Below, piece by piece: positions 1-12,241 of a stretch of DNA of 64,000 bases. The position numbers and the translations under genes were made by a program. This DNA comes from Anastrepha obliqua. Taxonomy: Eukaryota; Arthropoda; Insecta; Diptera; Tephritidae. The stretch covers positions 72,418,001-72,482,000 of the forward strand of contig NC_072895.1 in NCBI RefSeq assembly GCF_027943255.1. Reading direction: 5' to 3'. The stretch's first letter is position 1. Each line of letters begins with the position of its first letter. A model generated the notes under the pieces. That model was not told the origin of the DNA. It worked only from the letters and a program-made list of their open reading frames with translations, and ran no database searches.

Positions 1-325
1 CCTCATTTAAGAACGATGTCACATTCAAACGGTTTTCTTGAAACATATACTTTCCGCAAATAAAACAAAAACTATTCCGGTCATTTATACAAACTCGTCT
101 TGATGATGCCATAACAAATAATATTAAGAAAACTAAATATTTGTTTAAATATTCGTCAATTAACACTGAAATATAGTGATTTTTTTGTGATAGCTATAAC
201 TCGTAAACAAGAGCTGTTAAAAAAAAATGAGGGTATATTTAGAATCAGCGTTGTCAAATTAGTAAACATCAAGTATCAAAAGTCATTCATCAGACAAAAA
301 GTGCGATTTTGTTTTTTTGTGTAAT

Positions 326-570
326 TGGTCGGGTATTTGGCCTAGTCCCTCCTACAATTGGTGATGTGCGTCTTGATGTTCTTTCTCAAAGGGGAGGAAC
401 CTAAAGTTGTATGCTGCCTCCACACGACAGATAATTGTTTGTGCCGAGGGACGGCCGCTATTCGAAAAAACTTTTTCTATCACTTGATATTTGATGCCTA
501 CAGTGGATTTCAAGCTCGGGCACTGCCGAATGGTAGCCATGTACAAACTCATACCGCTATGGCGCCTTGT
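326..570 (-). repeat. Diverged SINE copy (tRNA-derived family)
   Basis: On the minus strand this segment follows the same order as the complete SINE at 16144-16464. It has the central block (here around 361-420 on the + strand, with a close match to the gtgcgtcttgatgtt motif), the cgaggg-acggccgctatt block near 448-463, and a tRNA-like head ending near 566. It is clearly more diverged than the other copies and its B box is degraded, so it is an old insertion. The open frames that cover it on both strands are by-products of this repeat. Confidence 0.6.
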
Positions 571-1985
571 GCATACATACCTACATACGAAAACATAAAC
601 ATGAATGTAAAAGTACTATGAAATCATGCTTGGGGGTGAATCAAAATCTGTGCGGTAAGCTGAGTTTTTATGGAAGAAAAGTTTCTTTTTTCTTTTCTTA
701 ATTTAATTAGGAATTAAAAATCGTATAATAAGTATGCCCATGTAAAATAACAACAAAGCACATCCCATAAAATTAAGAAAGAAGGTTAGCCAGTTAAGTA
801 CATACTGTATATCACATAAATAAGTTTCCGCTCAGCAAAATTATGTTAAACGTAATATAGTATATTTCTTTTCATGAATTAATAACATAAACATTATTGA
901 GTCCGAAAGTGTAAACAAACTTAATAATACCCCCATTTTATTTTGCTAAGTCTTGCACATAAAATACATGTTGTACAAAAAAGATTACAAAAGTAAGTTT
1001 TCATCAACATTAGCAGCCACAATGGACCCCGTTCGCGTATATACAAGCTTTTGCATTCGGCTGAAGTAATTTTATCCCAAGTATCATTAATCAATTTCTT
1101 TAAAGTGTTGCTGTTTTAAGTAGTTAGTTGTTTAAAAATATTGGCAACTCTTATGTTTGAATCGCCAGTGCATTTCTGTTACAGTCTTATGCTCATCCAA
1201 TTAATTGCTTACATTTTCCCACCCTAGTACCTAAGAAAGTAAATACATAAATTTGTTTCAATCTTTTTTAATAATTTTTTAGGGTTGCTAAACCGCTATT
1301 AAAACGTTATATTATGAATCACTTTGAGTGCCGCTATTAACGCAATTTTACACACACTTTATTCATTAAATGGCTTATAAAAAAAAACTTATAACAATTT
1401 TCGTTTGGAAACTTAATTTTGTAATGAGCAGAAGCTGGACTACTAACACTAAACGCGAAATGAGTGAAGGCAGAGCAAATATGGAATAACTTTACTTATT
1501 AAAAACAGTATTGCACGCTAAATTTCCCAACATTTCTAAAATTATAGTGCAATATCAATACTGTGGAGCAGATCTTCCATCTGGTAGTGAGATTAAACTT
1601 TCAAACCGTTTCTAAAGTATTTCTGAATATTTTAAAATGTTTGGCCAACAACACCTTTTTGATTAGTCTAAAACAAAATTAAACTGGTAAAATTTACCCA
1701 GTTTATAAAAGTTCACACAAAACTTCACTTTTTTAATGACATATAATAAAAATTATAGTTAAAAGTTAAAGTTAAAGTTTTCGCAACAGTTAACCTCTAA
1801 AGCAATTCTTATTTAGTCCAATTTAAATTTATAAAAAAATATCTTGAAAACTTACTTTCGTGTCGCATTTTCACAAATAAAAAAGATTCCATTGGAATTG
1901 CAACATTTTTGAAGTAGAGGTAATGAATGGCAGAATGAAGGAACCGCTCAATCGACTAGTAAGGGTCCCACTTTCTGATATTATA
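571..1985. other. AT-rich stretch, nothing recognised
   Basis: No open frame with coding character, no terminal repeats and no recognisable transposon domain were seen on either strand. Homopolymer A/T runs are frequent. Confidence 0.5.
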
Positions 1986-1987
1986 TA

Positions 1988-2790
1988 CAAGGTTGGGTTA
2001 GGTTATGGTGGTAGTCGCTCTGCACGACCAACTCACTTAGACCTTGTAGGCCCGTTGTGATACCTCTGTGCTGCACGGGAACCTCATTTACCTTCCTTCG
2101 TAGAACCATTTTGTGGCTCTTATGAAACGTAGAATTGATCCCAACCCCACGCCAGACAGCTCTGTAAGATAATTAAAAAAGTATTTACCTAGACAACCTG
2201 CTCTGATTTTAGCTAAGGCTGAACAATTGCAAAGAAAGAGATCAACTGTTTCTTCCTCTTCCTCATCCCTACAACTTCTGCAATATTCATGGGATAATAC
2301 TCCGAGTCTTGAGGAATGCCTGCCAAATAGCCAATGATTGGTTAAACAAGCCACGACCTTCGAAATATTGTCTCTTGAGAGACTAAGCAATTCTTTGTCC
2401 TTTTCTTGCTTATTTGCGGCCATAGTAGCCTAGATGTTACACATGTACATATCTTCATCTCTCCATGACCTATGGGCCTCTTGGATAATGTTGTTTTTTA
2501 TTATTAGTTTACTTGTGGCCATGGGTATTTCAATGGTATTTTTATCGCTGAGCAGTTGAAGAGCAGTACCTTTTCTGGCTAGCTCATCAGCTTTACAGTT
2601 TCCCTCAATATCTCTGTGCCCCGGAACCCAAATCCGAGAATATATTTATAGTCGTTTTTGTTATGGCATGCGTATTTAGATATGTAGCCACTTCTTTGAT
2701 AGCTAGAACCTCTGCTCTATAGACGCTGCAGTAGTCTGGTAGCCGAGACGTCGATTGTCTAGCCTGAAACTATCCGCATAAAAATTTAAT
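1988..2790 (-). pseudogene. Non-LTR retrotransposon 3' fragment (RNase H + C-terminal tail)
   Basis: Read on the minus strand from about 2790 down, the fragments match the end of an RNase H-bearing non-LTR retrotransposon polyprotein. First comes LPDYCSVYRAEVLAIKEVA, with the Glu motif of RNase H, then WVPGHRDIEGNCKADELARK, with the last catalytic Asp. Next is a tail with TNHWLFGRHSSRLG and a cysteine cluster (YCRSC...CNCSAL) typical of these LINEs. Frameshifts separate the pieces, and the RT and endonuclease domains are absent, so this is a dead 5'-truncated copy. The sequence at 1988-2087 beyond the stop looks like its 3' UTR. The exact clade (I, R1 or LOA-like) cannot be settled by eye. 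Confidence 0.8.
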
Positions 2791-3238
2791 TCCCCCCTTC
2801 TCCATGGCCTTGGTGTCTGCCACTCCTTTCTTGACGGTATACTCGTCTTGAGCCTTTCGAAGGTGAGTCTAGGAGTCTGAGCGCCGAGCCGGCGGCCACG
2901 TGTTTCCCTACCAGATTTAGGGCAGGTAAATTAATTAGCATTTCCAGCGCTTTGTTTTTTGTCCAGTGCAATTTCAATTTCAAATTCAAGATCCAAATGC
3001 AAATAAAATTCATCACAAAAATTGTGTCATACGTTTTGCATCTATTCATCCATCGCCAGTAGAAAATTTTACTTAAGAGTTGTTTTTTTTTTTAATTAAA
3101 TGAGACACTCATTGATAATGTACAATTTTGTTCATCAGTTTTTAGCAAATTGTTCACTATTTTTCGATCCACCCCCACCCACGCTGCTAAGAATTGTGCT
3201 AAGTTCGCATCAGTTCAAAAAAAATTAATTAAGGAACC

Positions 3239-3610
3239 ATCCGAAGCGCTAAAACCACAGTACGTGAGAACAGCAAACGCCAATCTTTTGGAACAGTTAT
3301 GACACCTCTCATTGAAAGTAAAATCACTTAGCCGACAAAGTCAGCGCAGTCGCTTAGTCAGAGGCAGACTGAGAGTCAAGCAGCCAGTCAAATCATACAA
3401 AGCGGCTGTCAGTTCTGGCAGCCTTAGTGGCCAAGTGCTGCAGTTTTGATTTATAAGATACAGCAAATTTATTCTTGTCGTCGTATTTAGCTGTTAACAA
3501 CAGCCACATGCACAGCTCAACCGTACTCTCGCCCATCCTCCTCACAGCGCAACTTCCAAGAAGCGTGAGTTAATGTGAGTGCAAGTGTGTACTTACGAGT
3601 ATTCTTTTTT
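3239..3610 (+). other. GC-elevated block, possible host promoter/5' UTR exon
   Basis: This stretch is visibly richer in G+C and lower in homopolymers than its surroundings. It contains repeated cagtc/gtcag words and a donor-like gtgagt near 3565-3570. No open frame of note is present. It could be a non-coding first exon or a regulatory region of a flanking host gene. The evidence is compositional only. Confidence 0.2.
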
Positions 3611-4259
3611 AGCGCATTGTTGTTACGTTGTGGGCTTATTTTTGTGTAGCTTGGGAAGCGTCGAATCGTCGGTTCATTTGCTCTACCACTTTATTAGTGT
3701 GTTTAGACTTAATGCTTCATAACCTTCCGAATTTTTGCAGTTCTTCCTTTTATTTTATTTTTATTAGTCTAGCTGGTTTCTTTATAGGTGTGGATGGTTG
3801 AATGTGAAGTTACCTTCATAAAATTGGCTACTTATTATTCGGCGTGTTGATGAGATTATTTACTTTTACGCTTTTTATATCATTATTTTTGTTTAAGTTA
3901 TTCTAAGCTAAATCTGCACATTGTTTGCTTACACAAATCTGAGCTACATTTTCTTAGTTGTTACAATTATTTAATTGCAATTCTCATCTTTCAACGACTT
4001 TCGGTTTTACATTTGTATTGCAAAAGTTTTCGGTAACATCACTTTGTGTGGGAAATTTGTTCAGATGGTACGAAAAGCTGTCTTGAAATTGTACAAATAT
4101 TAAGTTTCTGTAAATAATAATATAGCGCACCGTAATTCCGAGTAAAAAAAACATTAAAAATTGATTAGGGAAGTTTTACAGTGAAAAATATTCATTGCTG
4201 AAGGTGCGAACTAAGAAAATCCAATTTTCTGTTAGATGGTTACTTGAATAGTAAATAGT
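3611..4259. other. No recognisable feature
   Basis: AT-rich sequence between the GC-elevated block and the pogo element. No coding or repeat signal was seen. Confidence 0.45.
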
Positions 4260-4261
4260 TA

Positions 4262-6388
4262 CAGTGCACTCGCGAAAACTCGAACACACGATAACTCGAA
4301 CATTCGGAAACTTGAACATTTTTTTTTCTCCATTGACTACTTTAAAACTCGAACAAAATGTAGCTACTCTAAAACTCGAACAAGTATTTTCTTTTTTCAT
4401 GGAAAAACATATGAGAAACTGTCGTTTTGCATGTGCTGTAACGGCCAGTATTCAAATTTTTGTCGTTATGTGCGTCTTTTGTTTCATTCTAAGGCGCCGC
4501 ACTGGGTAGGTTTCTTGCTAATTACGGAACTTTTCTTTTAAATTGATTGATATTTGTCAGTGATACACGGGATTTTGCGCGGTTAAGATCCAATTTATTT
4601 GCGTTTTATAATGGGACGAAAACTAAATGTTTTGAGTTTATCAAAAAGGGCTGCAATAATTAACGAGGCCAAGAATGGCCAAGTCCACAATTTGTGGAAT
4701 TGTGAAAAATGAAAACAAAATTTTGGAATGCGTTAATAACACGCTATCGGGCCCTGGAGAACGTTAAACGCTTCGCGCTTCAGAATTGCCAAAAATGGGA
4801 AAAAAAGCTTTACATGTGGTTTTTATTACAACGCAGCAAGAATTATCCTATAAATGGATTAATTTTGAAAGAGAAAGCTAAGAAGTTACATGCCAAATAT
4901 GGCGAGAATGGCTCAACCTTCTTTGCCAGCGATGGATGGCTACAAAATTAAAAAAAAAACGGCATGGCATACGATTGATTTCAATCTCAGCTTGAACTAT
5001 GCCCAGAACAAATTTACAACGCAGATGAATCCGGGTTATATTGGAAGCTCCTTCCGGGAAAATCATACGTTTCTAGAATGGACAAGCAGGCACCGGGAAA
5101 CAAGTCTGAAAAACAGCGCATCACATTTCTGGCGTGTGCGAATGCTACTGGGAAACACAAGGTTAAAATGCTTGTCATTGGAAAAGCCGAAAATCCGCGT
5201 GCATTTAGGCATTTTAACTGCCCAGCCTCAAAATCAGCCTGGATGACTCCAACTCTGTTCCAAAATTGGTTTCACTTTTCGTTTCTACCACAGGCAAGTT
5301 CATATTTGACTACAAATTAAACACCCTTTAAAAAACCTATTTTTTTATTACATAGGTGAAAACTTCTTTAAAAAATATAGGAAAAGGCATTACTTTTGCT
5401 TGACAATGCACCTTCGCATCCAAACGAGGACACGTTAAGATCCGAAGATGGTTTAATTAGGGTTATGTTTATGCCGCCGAATGTAACTCCTTTGACTCAA
5501 CCAATGGATCAAAACGCAATAAGAATAACAAAGCTACATTACCGAAATTCTCTCTTGGCAGCTATTTTCTCCGATGATTGCGATTTGATCCAATCATTAA
5601 AAAAAATTTGCTTGAGAGATGCTGTTACATTTTGGATAGAGCTTGGAATAAATTGAAACAGGAGACGTTGGCGAAATGCTGGACAAATATTTTAAACTTT
5701 GCAACTTAGTGTCTTGAAAACCCAAATAGAAGCTGAAGCTAAAAGTATAGAAAAAGAAGCTGCAGAAATTCTCGAACACTTACATCCTGAGGTAGTTATG
5801 GTTTTGATGTAAATACAAAAACACACGATAACAATAATAAATATTTATTAGGCTACTTTCACAGAAGAAGAAATAAGGGACTGGAATAACGACGACTTGA
5901 TTGAAGAGGCTGAAGCTATTGAAGAAAGCGAATCCGAAGATGAAGTTGAAGCTACAGGTGGAAATGAACAAAAGCGCATAAGTTCATCCGAAGCCGTAAC
6001 AATTTTCAACAAAGCTATAACATGGGCAACTGCTGAAAAAATTAACCCGAGGAGAGTTAATGTGCTACAATCACTGCGCGAAAAGGCTGTATTGAATGCG
6101 GTAGAAAATAAGAAACATCAAACCAAGATCACTGCTTTTTTTTCTAATAATTTGTAAACAACATTCATATTTCCTAACATTTTTTATTAAATAAACTGGC
6201 AATGAATTACAAAACATGAAACCAGATAATCTCTTTGATTAACTATGCCTAAAAATGGACAGGGTATAAAAACTGTTAAAACGAATACATATATGTATAT
6301 TAAAAATACATAACGTTCGAAAACTCGAACATTTCGATAACTCGGACAGGGCTAGTTTTCATTAGTTCGAGTTTTCGCGAGTGCACTG
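4262..6388 (+). mobile_element. pogo/Tigger-like DNA transposon, full length, inactivated
   Basis: The ends are matching terminal inverted repeats beginning CAGTGCACTCGCGAAAACTC at 4262 and its complement ending at 6388. They are flanked by TA at 4260-4261 and 6389-6390, the target duplication of the Tc1/mariner/pogo superfamily. Related cgaaaactcgaac motifs recur just inside both ends (for example 4290-4380 and 6314-6360) and may be transposase-binding sites. The 2.1 kb length fits a complete pogo-group element. The single transposase gene inside is broken by frameshifts and stops, so the copy is not autonomous. Confidence 0.88.
4611..6157 (+). pseudogene. pogo/Tigger-type transposase (broken)
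   Basis: The reading starts MGRKLNVLSLSKRAAII (N-terminal psq/CENP-B-like helix-turn-helix) at 4611. A frameshift falls near 4680, followed by a second CENP-B-type DNA-binding region (LKEKAKKLHAKYGEN...ASDGWLQN, 4868-4951). The DDE domain follows in several frames: YNADESGLYW near 5017-5050 carries the first Asp, KVKMLVIGKAENPRAF lies at 5160-5210, and LLDNAPSHPN near 5398-5425 carries the second Asp, followed by PPNVTPLTQPMDQ. The C-terminus (5897-6157) is acidic and ends in QTKITAFF, a canonical PCNA-interacting (PIP) box. Family knowledge: Drosophila Pogo transposase binds PCNA through a similar motif. At least three frameshifts or stops make this a pseudogene. Confidence 0.85.
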
Positions 6389-6390
6389 TA

Positions 6391-8690
6391 ATTCACATCA
6401 TATATTTAATGGTTGTTTGCATATTGAAATATGAGTATTTTCTTTTATTATTTTTTTACATATGCATGTGTTTAATTAAACATTTTACAGACAATCTATA
6501 CAATACTAATTTATTATTACTTACTACTACTAAATTATTATTACGAGCGCTTCGAGGAACTTCATCAAAGTTACTAAGGCGGTTAAGGTGCAAGTCAAAA
6601 AGGGGCATTAGATAAGTTAAGGAAAATATCCGTTTTTAATCAAATCATGCTAATGACACCAATTTGACAAAAGTGGTGGTAAATTAAAATTGAGCTTACT
6701 AATTTTATCTTCCACTTATTTTCATGACACTGTTTCACATAAATTTTGCTTATGACAGTTCACAATTGAATATAATGAAGCCAGCATCAAGATATTTCAT
6801 ACTACCAAAGCAACACATCAACTAAATATGAAAACTCTGTGATGCCACACCATTTGCATTTAATTGTGAATCGCCTTATTTCCTGTGCTTAGTCTAATAG
6901 AAAATTTCAAATGAGAAAATAAGTACTCCTGATAATCCCCAGACACACCGTTTTAATGGAATGTTCAATACACAGACGAAATGTTGGGAATTTGCGCACA
7001 CAAATGTGTCTTATAACTAGTGAAGGTAAAAACGAGACAAACTCTAAGACAATCCTGTTTGCAACATCTCCAACAGCCAAAGCAGTAAGTAAATATTCTG
7101 GGTCAGGTAATGGTATTTAATAGAAGAATTTATACTAGTTCGTCAATGACTAGAATAATAGCGGTAGTAAAATGTTTAATTTGTCTGCAAACGCACCAAT
7201 GCGTCGCAATGTTTAGAGGATATTGCTCCGACAAGATTCTACGACAGAGTCCAACTCTAAAAAAGATTTAATTAAGATGAATGAAAAGGTGGCACCGGAA
7301 AACCGTACTTTGATCGTGTGTATTATTCTCGATAACTACAAATTACAGAGTGTAAAGTATTAGGTTTATCTTTGACTGATTTATATCAGCAAAAATCTCA
7401 AAAACATATTTAGCGCCGATATAATAATGTAGTACAACATGGGGAAATGGAACATAATTGATGTACAATATTTTATTTCAGAATGTGTAATAAACTTTGT
7501 CAGCGCCGATGAACCAGAAATGCATGTAAGAAAAGCATTTTATTTGAATCAAAAACGGATTTTCCAAAAAAGAAGAACCCTCACAGCCTCCGGACATATA
7601 TACTTTGAATCCGAAATTAAGCTGATATTAATTTTATTTATATTCATATAAAGTGAAAACCTTATAATTAATTTCCTTATTAATTTCTTTTTAGATTTTT
7701 TTTTCATAAATTCCTTTTGGTGGAAGTGTTTCTTGAATGTTTAAAAAATTACTGTACCAAAAAGAAATTTCATTTCATTCCAAAGCTACAAAACAAATCC
7801 TGGATGCACTTTTAATATGAAATAGAATATTTGACTACGTTAAAATCGAATGCATGTGTTTTTATGTATATTAACTATATATTATATTATATATTAACTG
7901 ATTATTTTAGAAGCATTTTCAACTAGAATTTTTTTTGCTAGTATAAACTAATATTTCAACTGGTATTTCGCTGGTGCATGGCCGGATAATTGACATTTCG
8001 TAAGATAATAAAAAAAAATACCGCTTGCTACCGTGGAAAAAAGATAGAGAACGAACTTGTTAAGATAAAGAATTGAACTAGTTATCCTATTTCGCAACTA
8101 TGTAGTACATTTCGCTGCCGAACGATTCTTCATACCATATATGCATACAAAGAAAATTTGTAAAAAAGTGAAAAGTAATCGTGGTCGGCCACAACAAATC
8201 AAACAGACAAAGAAAAAACTTAAACAGAAAATTAAGCAGAAATTAAATAAGCTTTAACGAAAAAACAAGTAAAAACAGTTAATGACTCATTACAAAAGGT
8301 TTAAAAATATTATTCACTTATTTAGTGCATTGGACACTGGACATTGTGTGAAGCTATCCGAAAAAGTATTTCCGACGAGCCTTTTAATTTCTCTGGAAAA
8401 AAGGAGAAGAAGACACTAAAAAAGCTTAGTGAAATATTCAAATTGCATATGAACTTTTTATTAATATAAAATATATTAATATATTATTAATACAAATAAA
8501 AAACACAATTGTATTGTAAGCAACATGGAAACATTACGAACGGTGAAACATAAGCGCTTTCTAAAAAAATTTTATTCGTGTGCTCGAAAGTCTGCTATTT
8601 ACTTTTTTGATGCTTTGCTTTGTTATTATTCGTGGAAAATCGTTTGTCTGACTACAAAGATTCGAGTGAGTATTATAATAAAAATTAATT
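6391..8690. other. Long AT-rich stretch without genes
   Basis: No supported coding region. Short TA/TTA-rich runs occur near 7868-7900 and 8456-8500. The open frames here (for example 7439-7651) have no recognisable domain and AT-driven composition. Confidence 0.45.
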
Positions 8691-8709
8691 ATTTTGCAAA
8701 TTAATAACG

Positions 8710-9080
8710 TTTCTAGAATTACAATGAGGCATGCCGAGGAAACAGTGAGGCCCGAATTAGGCAGGCCCTACTGAGGCACGCCTCACTATTACCTTACCAG
8801 GCCCACGTTAGGCAAGGAAAAGACTGGCATGCCAGAACAATACCAAATTTGGTTGTGGTCACGAAAATCTGTGGAAGTGTCTCACTTAGGCATAAATTGG
8901 AATCCCTAACTGATTTGTAGAAGGGCATCCGGAGTATTACCGAAGTTCGAACCTGCGCCTAATAAGGCAGATGTGTGGCGTTACTTTCGGGACTTGGGCC
9001 TAGTTTGGCTGCCTTATGAGGCGCAAATTTGGAATGCGGTCTGCCTTATTTGCGCCTAATCACCGCCTTACCAAAATTTC
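8710..9080. repeat. GC-richer block built of GAGGC / GCCT words, unidentified
   Basis: In an otherwise very AT-rich region this block has many copies of aggc, gaggc, gcct and gcgcctaat words in both orientations, for example gaggcacgcctca near 8772-8784 and aatttgcgcctaa-like words near 8958-9059. Several could pair as hairpins. There is no recognisable coding domain. It may be an unclassified transposon remnant with subterminal repeats. Confidence 0.35.
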
Positions 9081-9549
9081 TAGTCGGGATGTAGATCGAT
9101 CCTGCCATAATTCTATTGAGAATCTATCATTTAAACCTATACTTCTACTGCAGAAACCGTCCGTAATTTTCCCGCCCCGATCAGGTATTTGCAAAAATCC
9201 TTATTAAACCTTAACATATACTCCAATTAGCCATTTCTGTTGCGATATTTGTAAATAATTTTTTTAAACGTTTTCATTTGTACGTTTCATTTTTCTATAT
9301 TAAAAAACTGTCCACTCTATACTAATTTTATGAAAAATTACTAAATAATTTTATAGTGTGCGGTGGAGTATTGCACTATAGGTGTGAACATTTTATCACA
9401 ACTCGTTCGGAAAATTAATTCAACAATCAAAGTCGATGTGAATTTATGCTTTTCAAAGAATCGAAAAATTGCTAGTAAATTCCGAGATCACAAGCTTTAT
9501 GATACTTTTTTATTGGCTTGTTCGTTATTGGTGTCTGCCCGCTATAATA

Positions 9550-10405
9550 AAGGGTTTTCCAATAACAGGTGTTATTTTGAATACCCCGCTATTTTGGTAG
9601 ATGTATCTTTTGAAGCTGTAAGTTTTTGATATATGACAAATAAAAACTATGCCATTAATAAAAATGGAACAATACATGCTTAAACAGCGCATTGAAATTA
9701 TTAAAATTCACTATAAAAATGGTGAAAATCTGGCAGAGACGGTTCGTAAAACTCGAACATTTTTGGGTCATCGTGAAGCACCTTGTCGGACAGCAATACA
9801 GAAATTGGTGAGAAAATTCGAGATGTTGGGACAAGTTGATGATGTGAAGAATAAAATAAGTGCACGTCGCTCAAGAACAGCCGAAAATATTGCTGTTGTA
9901 GCCGAAAATATTGAAGAAAACCCAGGTTTGTCTATTCCTCGTCGTTCTTTGCAATTAAGCATTCCTCAAATGTCATTACACCGTATTTTGCTTAAATATT
10001 TGGGTCTTAAGGCTTATAAAGTCGAGTTATAAAATCCACTTATAAAGTCCGGAATTCCATCGAAAAATCATTTTGAGTGATGAGGCCATTTCCACCTCGG
10101 TGGCTTCGTCAACAAGCAAAATTATCGGATCTAGGGCTCAGAAAATCCTAGAGTTATTGTTGAAAAGTCTCCCTATCCTCAACGTGAGACTGTTTGGTGC
10201 GATTTATGGTCCGACGGAGTCATTCGACCTTACTTTTTCGAAAATGAAGCTTGATCAACAGTTACGGTGAATGGATTGCGCTATCGAGAAATGATTAACA
10301 ATTTTTTATGGGTGGAATTGGATGGTATTGATCTATTATAAACGTTGTTATTTTCGACAAGACGGCGCTATGTGCCACACAAGCACCTCTTATTGAAAAA
10401 CCCTT
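9550..10405 (+). mobile_element. Decayed mariner-type transposon, internally deleted
   Basis: The inverted ends AAGGGTTTTCCAATAACAGG at 9550 and the complementary sequence ending at 10405 match at 20 of 22 positions, and TA lies at both outer edges (9548-9549, 10406-10407). The 0.86 kb span is short for a mariner (about 1.3 kb). The lost part is the end of the transposase, which breaks off just after the second catalytic Asp region. Confidence 0.85.
9649..10385 (+). pseudogene. Mariner-like transposase fragment (HTH + partial DDE)
   Basis: The 127-residue open part begins near MEQYMLKQRIEIIKIHYKNG (9664) and contains the two helix-turn-helix regions of an insect mariner/IS630-type transposase, including RTAIQKLVRKF and the SIPRRSLQLSIPQMSL helix. 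After the stop at 10030 homology continues in shifted frames: SDEAISTSVAS corresponds to the first-Asp motif SDEAHFHLGG, then a VTVNGLRYREMI segment, then RQDGAMCHTS with the second Asp near 10360. The third Asp is missing. Multiple frameshifts and the deletion make it inactive. Confidence 0.82.
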
Positions 10406-10547
10406 TAGTTAAAATGTATACATTCCGGATGAATTCCAACAAATGTTCGTATTAAAATTATAAATTTTACGTTAGAACATATGCATCTGTTATAACAACA
10501 ATATTCTAGGATAGATTAATTTCACATGTATTTTAATTGGCGAAAGA

Positions 10548-10919
10548 TTATTCGAGCTTCGATTTTGTTGGTAGTTCAACTGACGCATCATCTGGCGAGA
10601 TGAATAGCGTACAGATCCTATGTACATTACGAGAGTCAGCCTTAAATTCTAATACGTTAAAACTGGTGAATCTACATATAAGCTTATTTTGTGAATGAAA
10701 GCACTGTTTTAGAGACTTACTGACCTCGGCAGCTATCATCACTTTTGTCGACTTTTTTCTTGTCTTCAATCTAAATACCAATTTGGTGAACTTACAGCAG
10801 TTTCTGCCATCCGGAAGCAATTCAGTTAATTGCAAAGTTTAAGAAAATTGTTTGTACAACAGCGAATCTACTTAGAACTTATTCTAATTGGAAGAAAACA
10901 ACATGTGTTTTTTTTTTGT
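10548..10919. other. No recognisable feature
   Basis: A 95-codon minus-strand open frame covers 10548-10835 but has no recognisable domain or codon pattern. I treat it as chance. Confidence 0.4.
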
Positions 10920-11530
10920 TTTAATGTGTATTAAAGCTTTGTGTATATTGGATTCTGGGACATAAAGGCATAGAGGGATCTGAGACAGTGGATGGAATAG
11001 CTAAAGAAGGCGCGAGACTTGCAAGGGATCAAATAAGTCAGGTACTTAAGCCCCTACTGAATTCTGACAAAATAACTAGAAGAACGCATGCTAAGAAAGA
11101 TAAAAGGCAGATGGCTTAACTTAACCAATTGGATCATGTGTAAACAGGCATATGATGGCAAGTATACTAAATCGGTTATATCGTTCGATAGAAGGAACTG
11201 TAGAACCTTAATTATATTAGTATACTAGCAAGGCACTGCCTAGATGCAGCACATGCTTATAAGCTAAATTTAACCCTTAACGATGCTTGCAGGAAATGTA
11301 ATGAACCGGGTACAAGAGAAACTCTGGAGCATATTCTATGCTGGAGTCCGTCTCTCTTGAAAACTATACTACCTGGGTACTCTCAGTATTGGAAGGCTAG
11401 AATCTATACCTGAACTGGAGCTTGAGCGACTCCTAAAATTCTCGAACAGTATGCACATCTTTTCGCTAAAAATGGTCTCTGCGTGGCTTCATCGAGCCAG
11501 TGGGCTTTATTTTTTATTTTAATATTAATT
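10920..11530 (+). pseudogene. Non-LTR retrotransposon RNase H/C-terminal fragment
   Basis: The + strand reads WILGHKGIEGSETVDGIAKE from about 10948, the last part of an RNase H domain. After frameshifts it continues with a tail containing HCLDAAHAYKLNLTLNDACRKCNEPG and a C-x2-C...H-x4-C cluster (CRKCNE...ETLEHILCW, about 11288-11344), then ends around 11505. This is the 3' end of a LINE polyprotein from a different family than the one at 1988-2790. Upstream domains are absent. Confidence 0.75.
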
Positions 11531-11540
11531 AATTAATTTG

Positions 11541-12239
11541 CGGACGCTTTTACAACTTTAAGGCATTTTTCCCTCTTTCCCCATACTTTCAAAATGCAAC
11601 CTTTTATAAGGTGGTGTCAAAACTCGCTTGTCATTACTTGCCGAACCCCTTGTAACTGAATCATGTATGATATTTTCACAAGAATTATAAAGGCAAACGT
11701 TCACTTCTACAGAAACTTTACAAAATATTAAAAAGTTTTAGAATTTGTGATGGATACGTTCCTCAGTCATATGGCGCACAAAAGGGATAAAAAAATCATA
11801 GTAATCTTGCACGTTATAATAACTTGAACTATTTTTATAAAATTGATGAATTAGTCTTGCTGGTCCCCATGTAACATGTATATAGTAAAATACCAAATTA
11901 AATGAATGTAAATTTTTAAATGAATTTAGTTTTTATATTCACTATTAAAAATCTCCTTCTGTAATTGAATACCACTCTAATTATTTTCTGGAAGTTCTAT
12001 GCAAACATCTTTTTGTTTAATTGTTTACAAATGCCGCCCTTACTTTCTGAGCATTTTTTCCATTTACAAATAAAATAAATGGTACCTATTAATTGAGATG
12101 TCTGTGGTATCAGCACTTTCGTGCGTCTATATATGTACAGTATGTCTAATGGATGCGTGACCGGCAATTATTATTATTCATTATAAAAAATATGTAAATG
12201 CTGCATAACTTTTCTTCATTTTCAATATATATATATATA
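11541..12239. other. AT-rich spacer ending in a (TA)n run
   Basis: Nothing coding was recognised. A short TA dinucleotide run at about 12224-12240 immediately precedes the next mariner and supplied its TA target. Confidence 0.5.
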
Positions 12240-12241
12240 TA

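Noticed and set aside
358..621. 87-residue cysteine-rich small protein
   Set aside because: The frame lies within a diverged SINE copy, and both strands are open there because of the repeat.
10548..10835. 95-codon minus-strand gene
   Set aside because: No recognisable motif, and located just outside a mariner and a LINE remnant. Probably chance.
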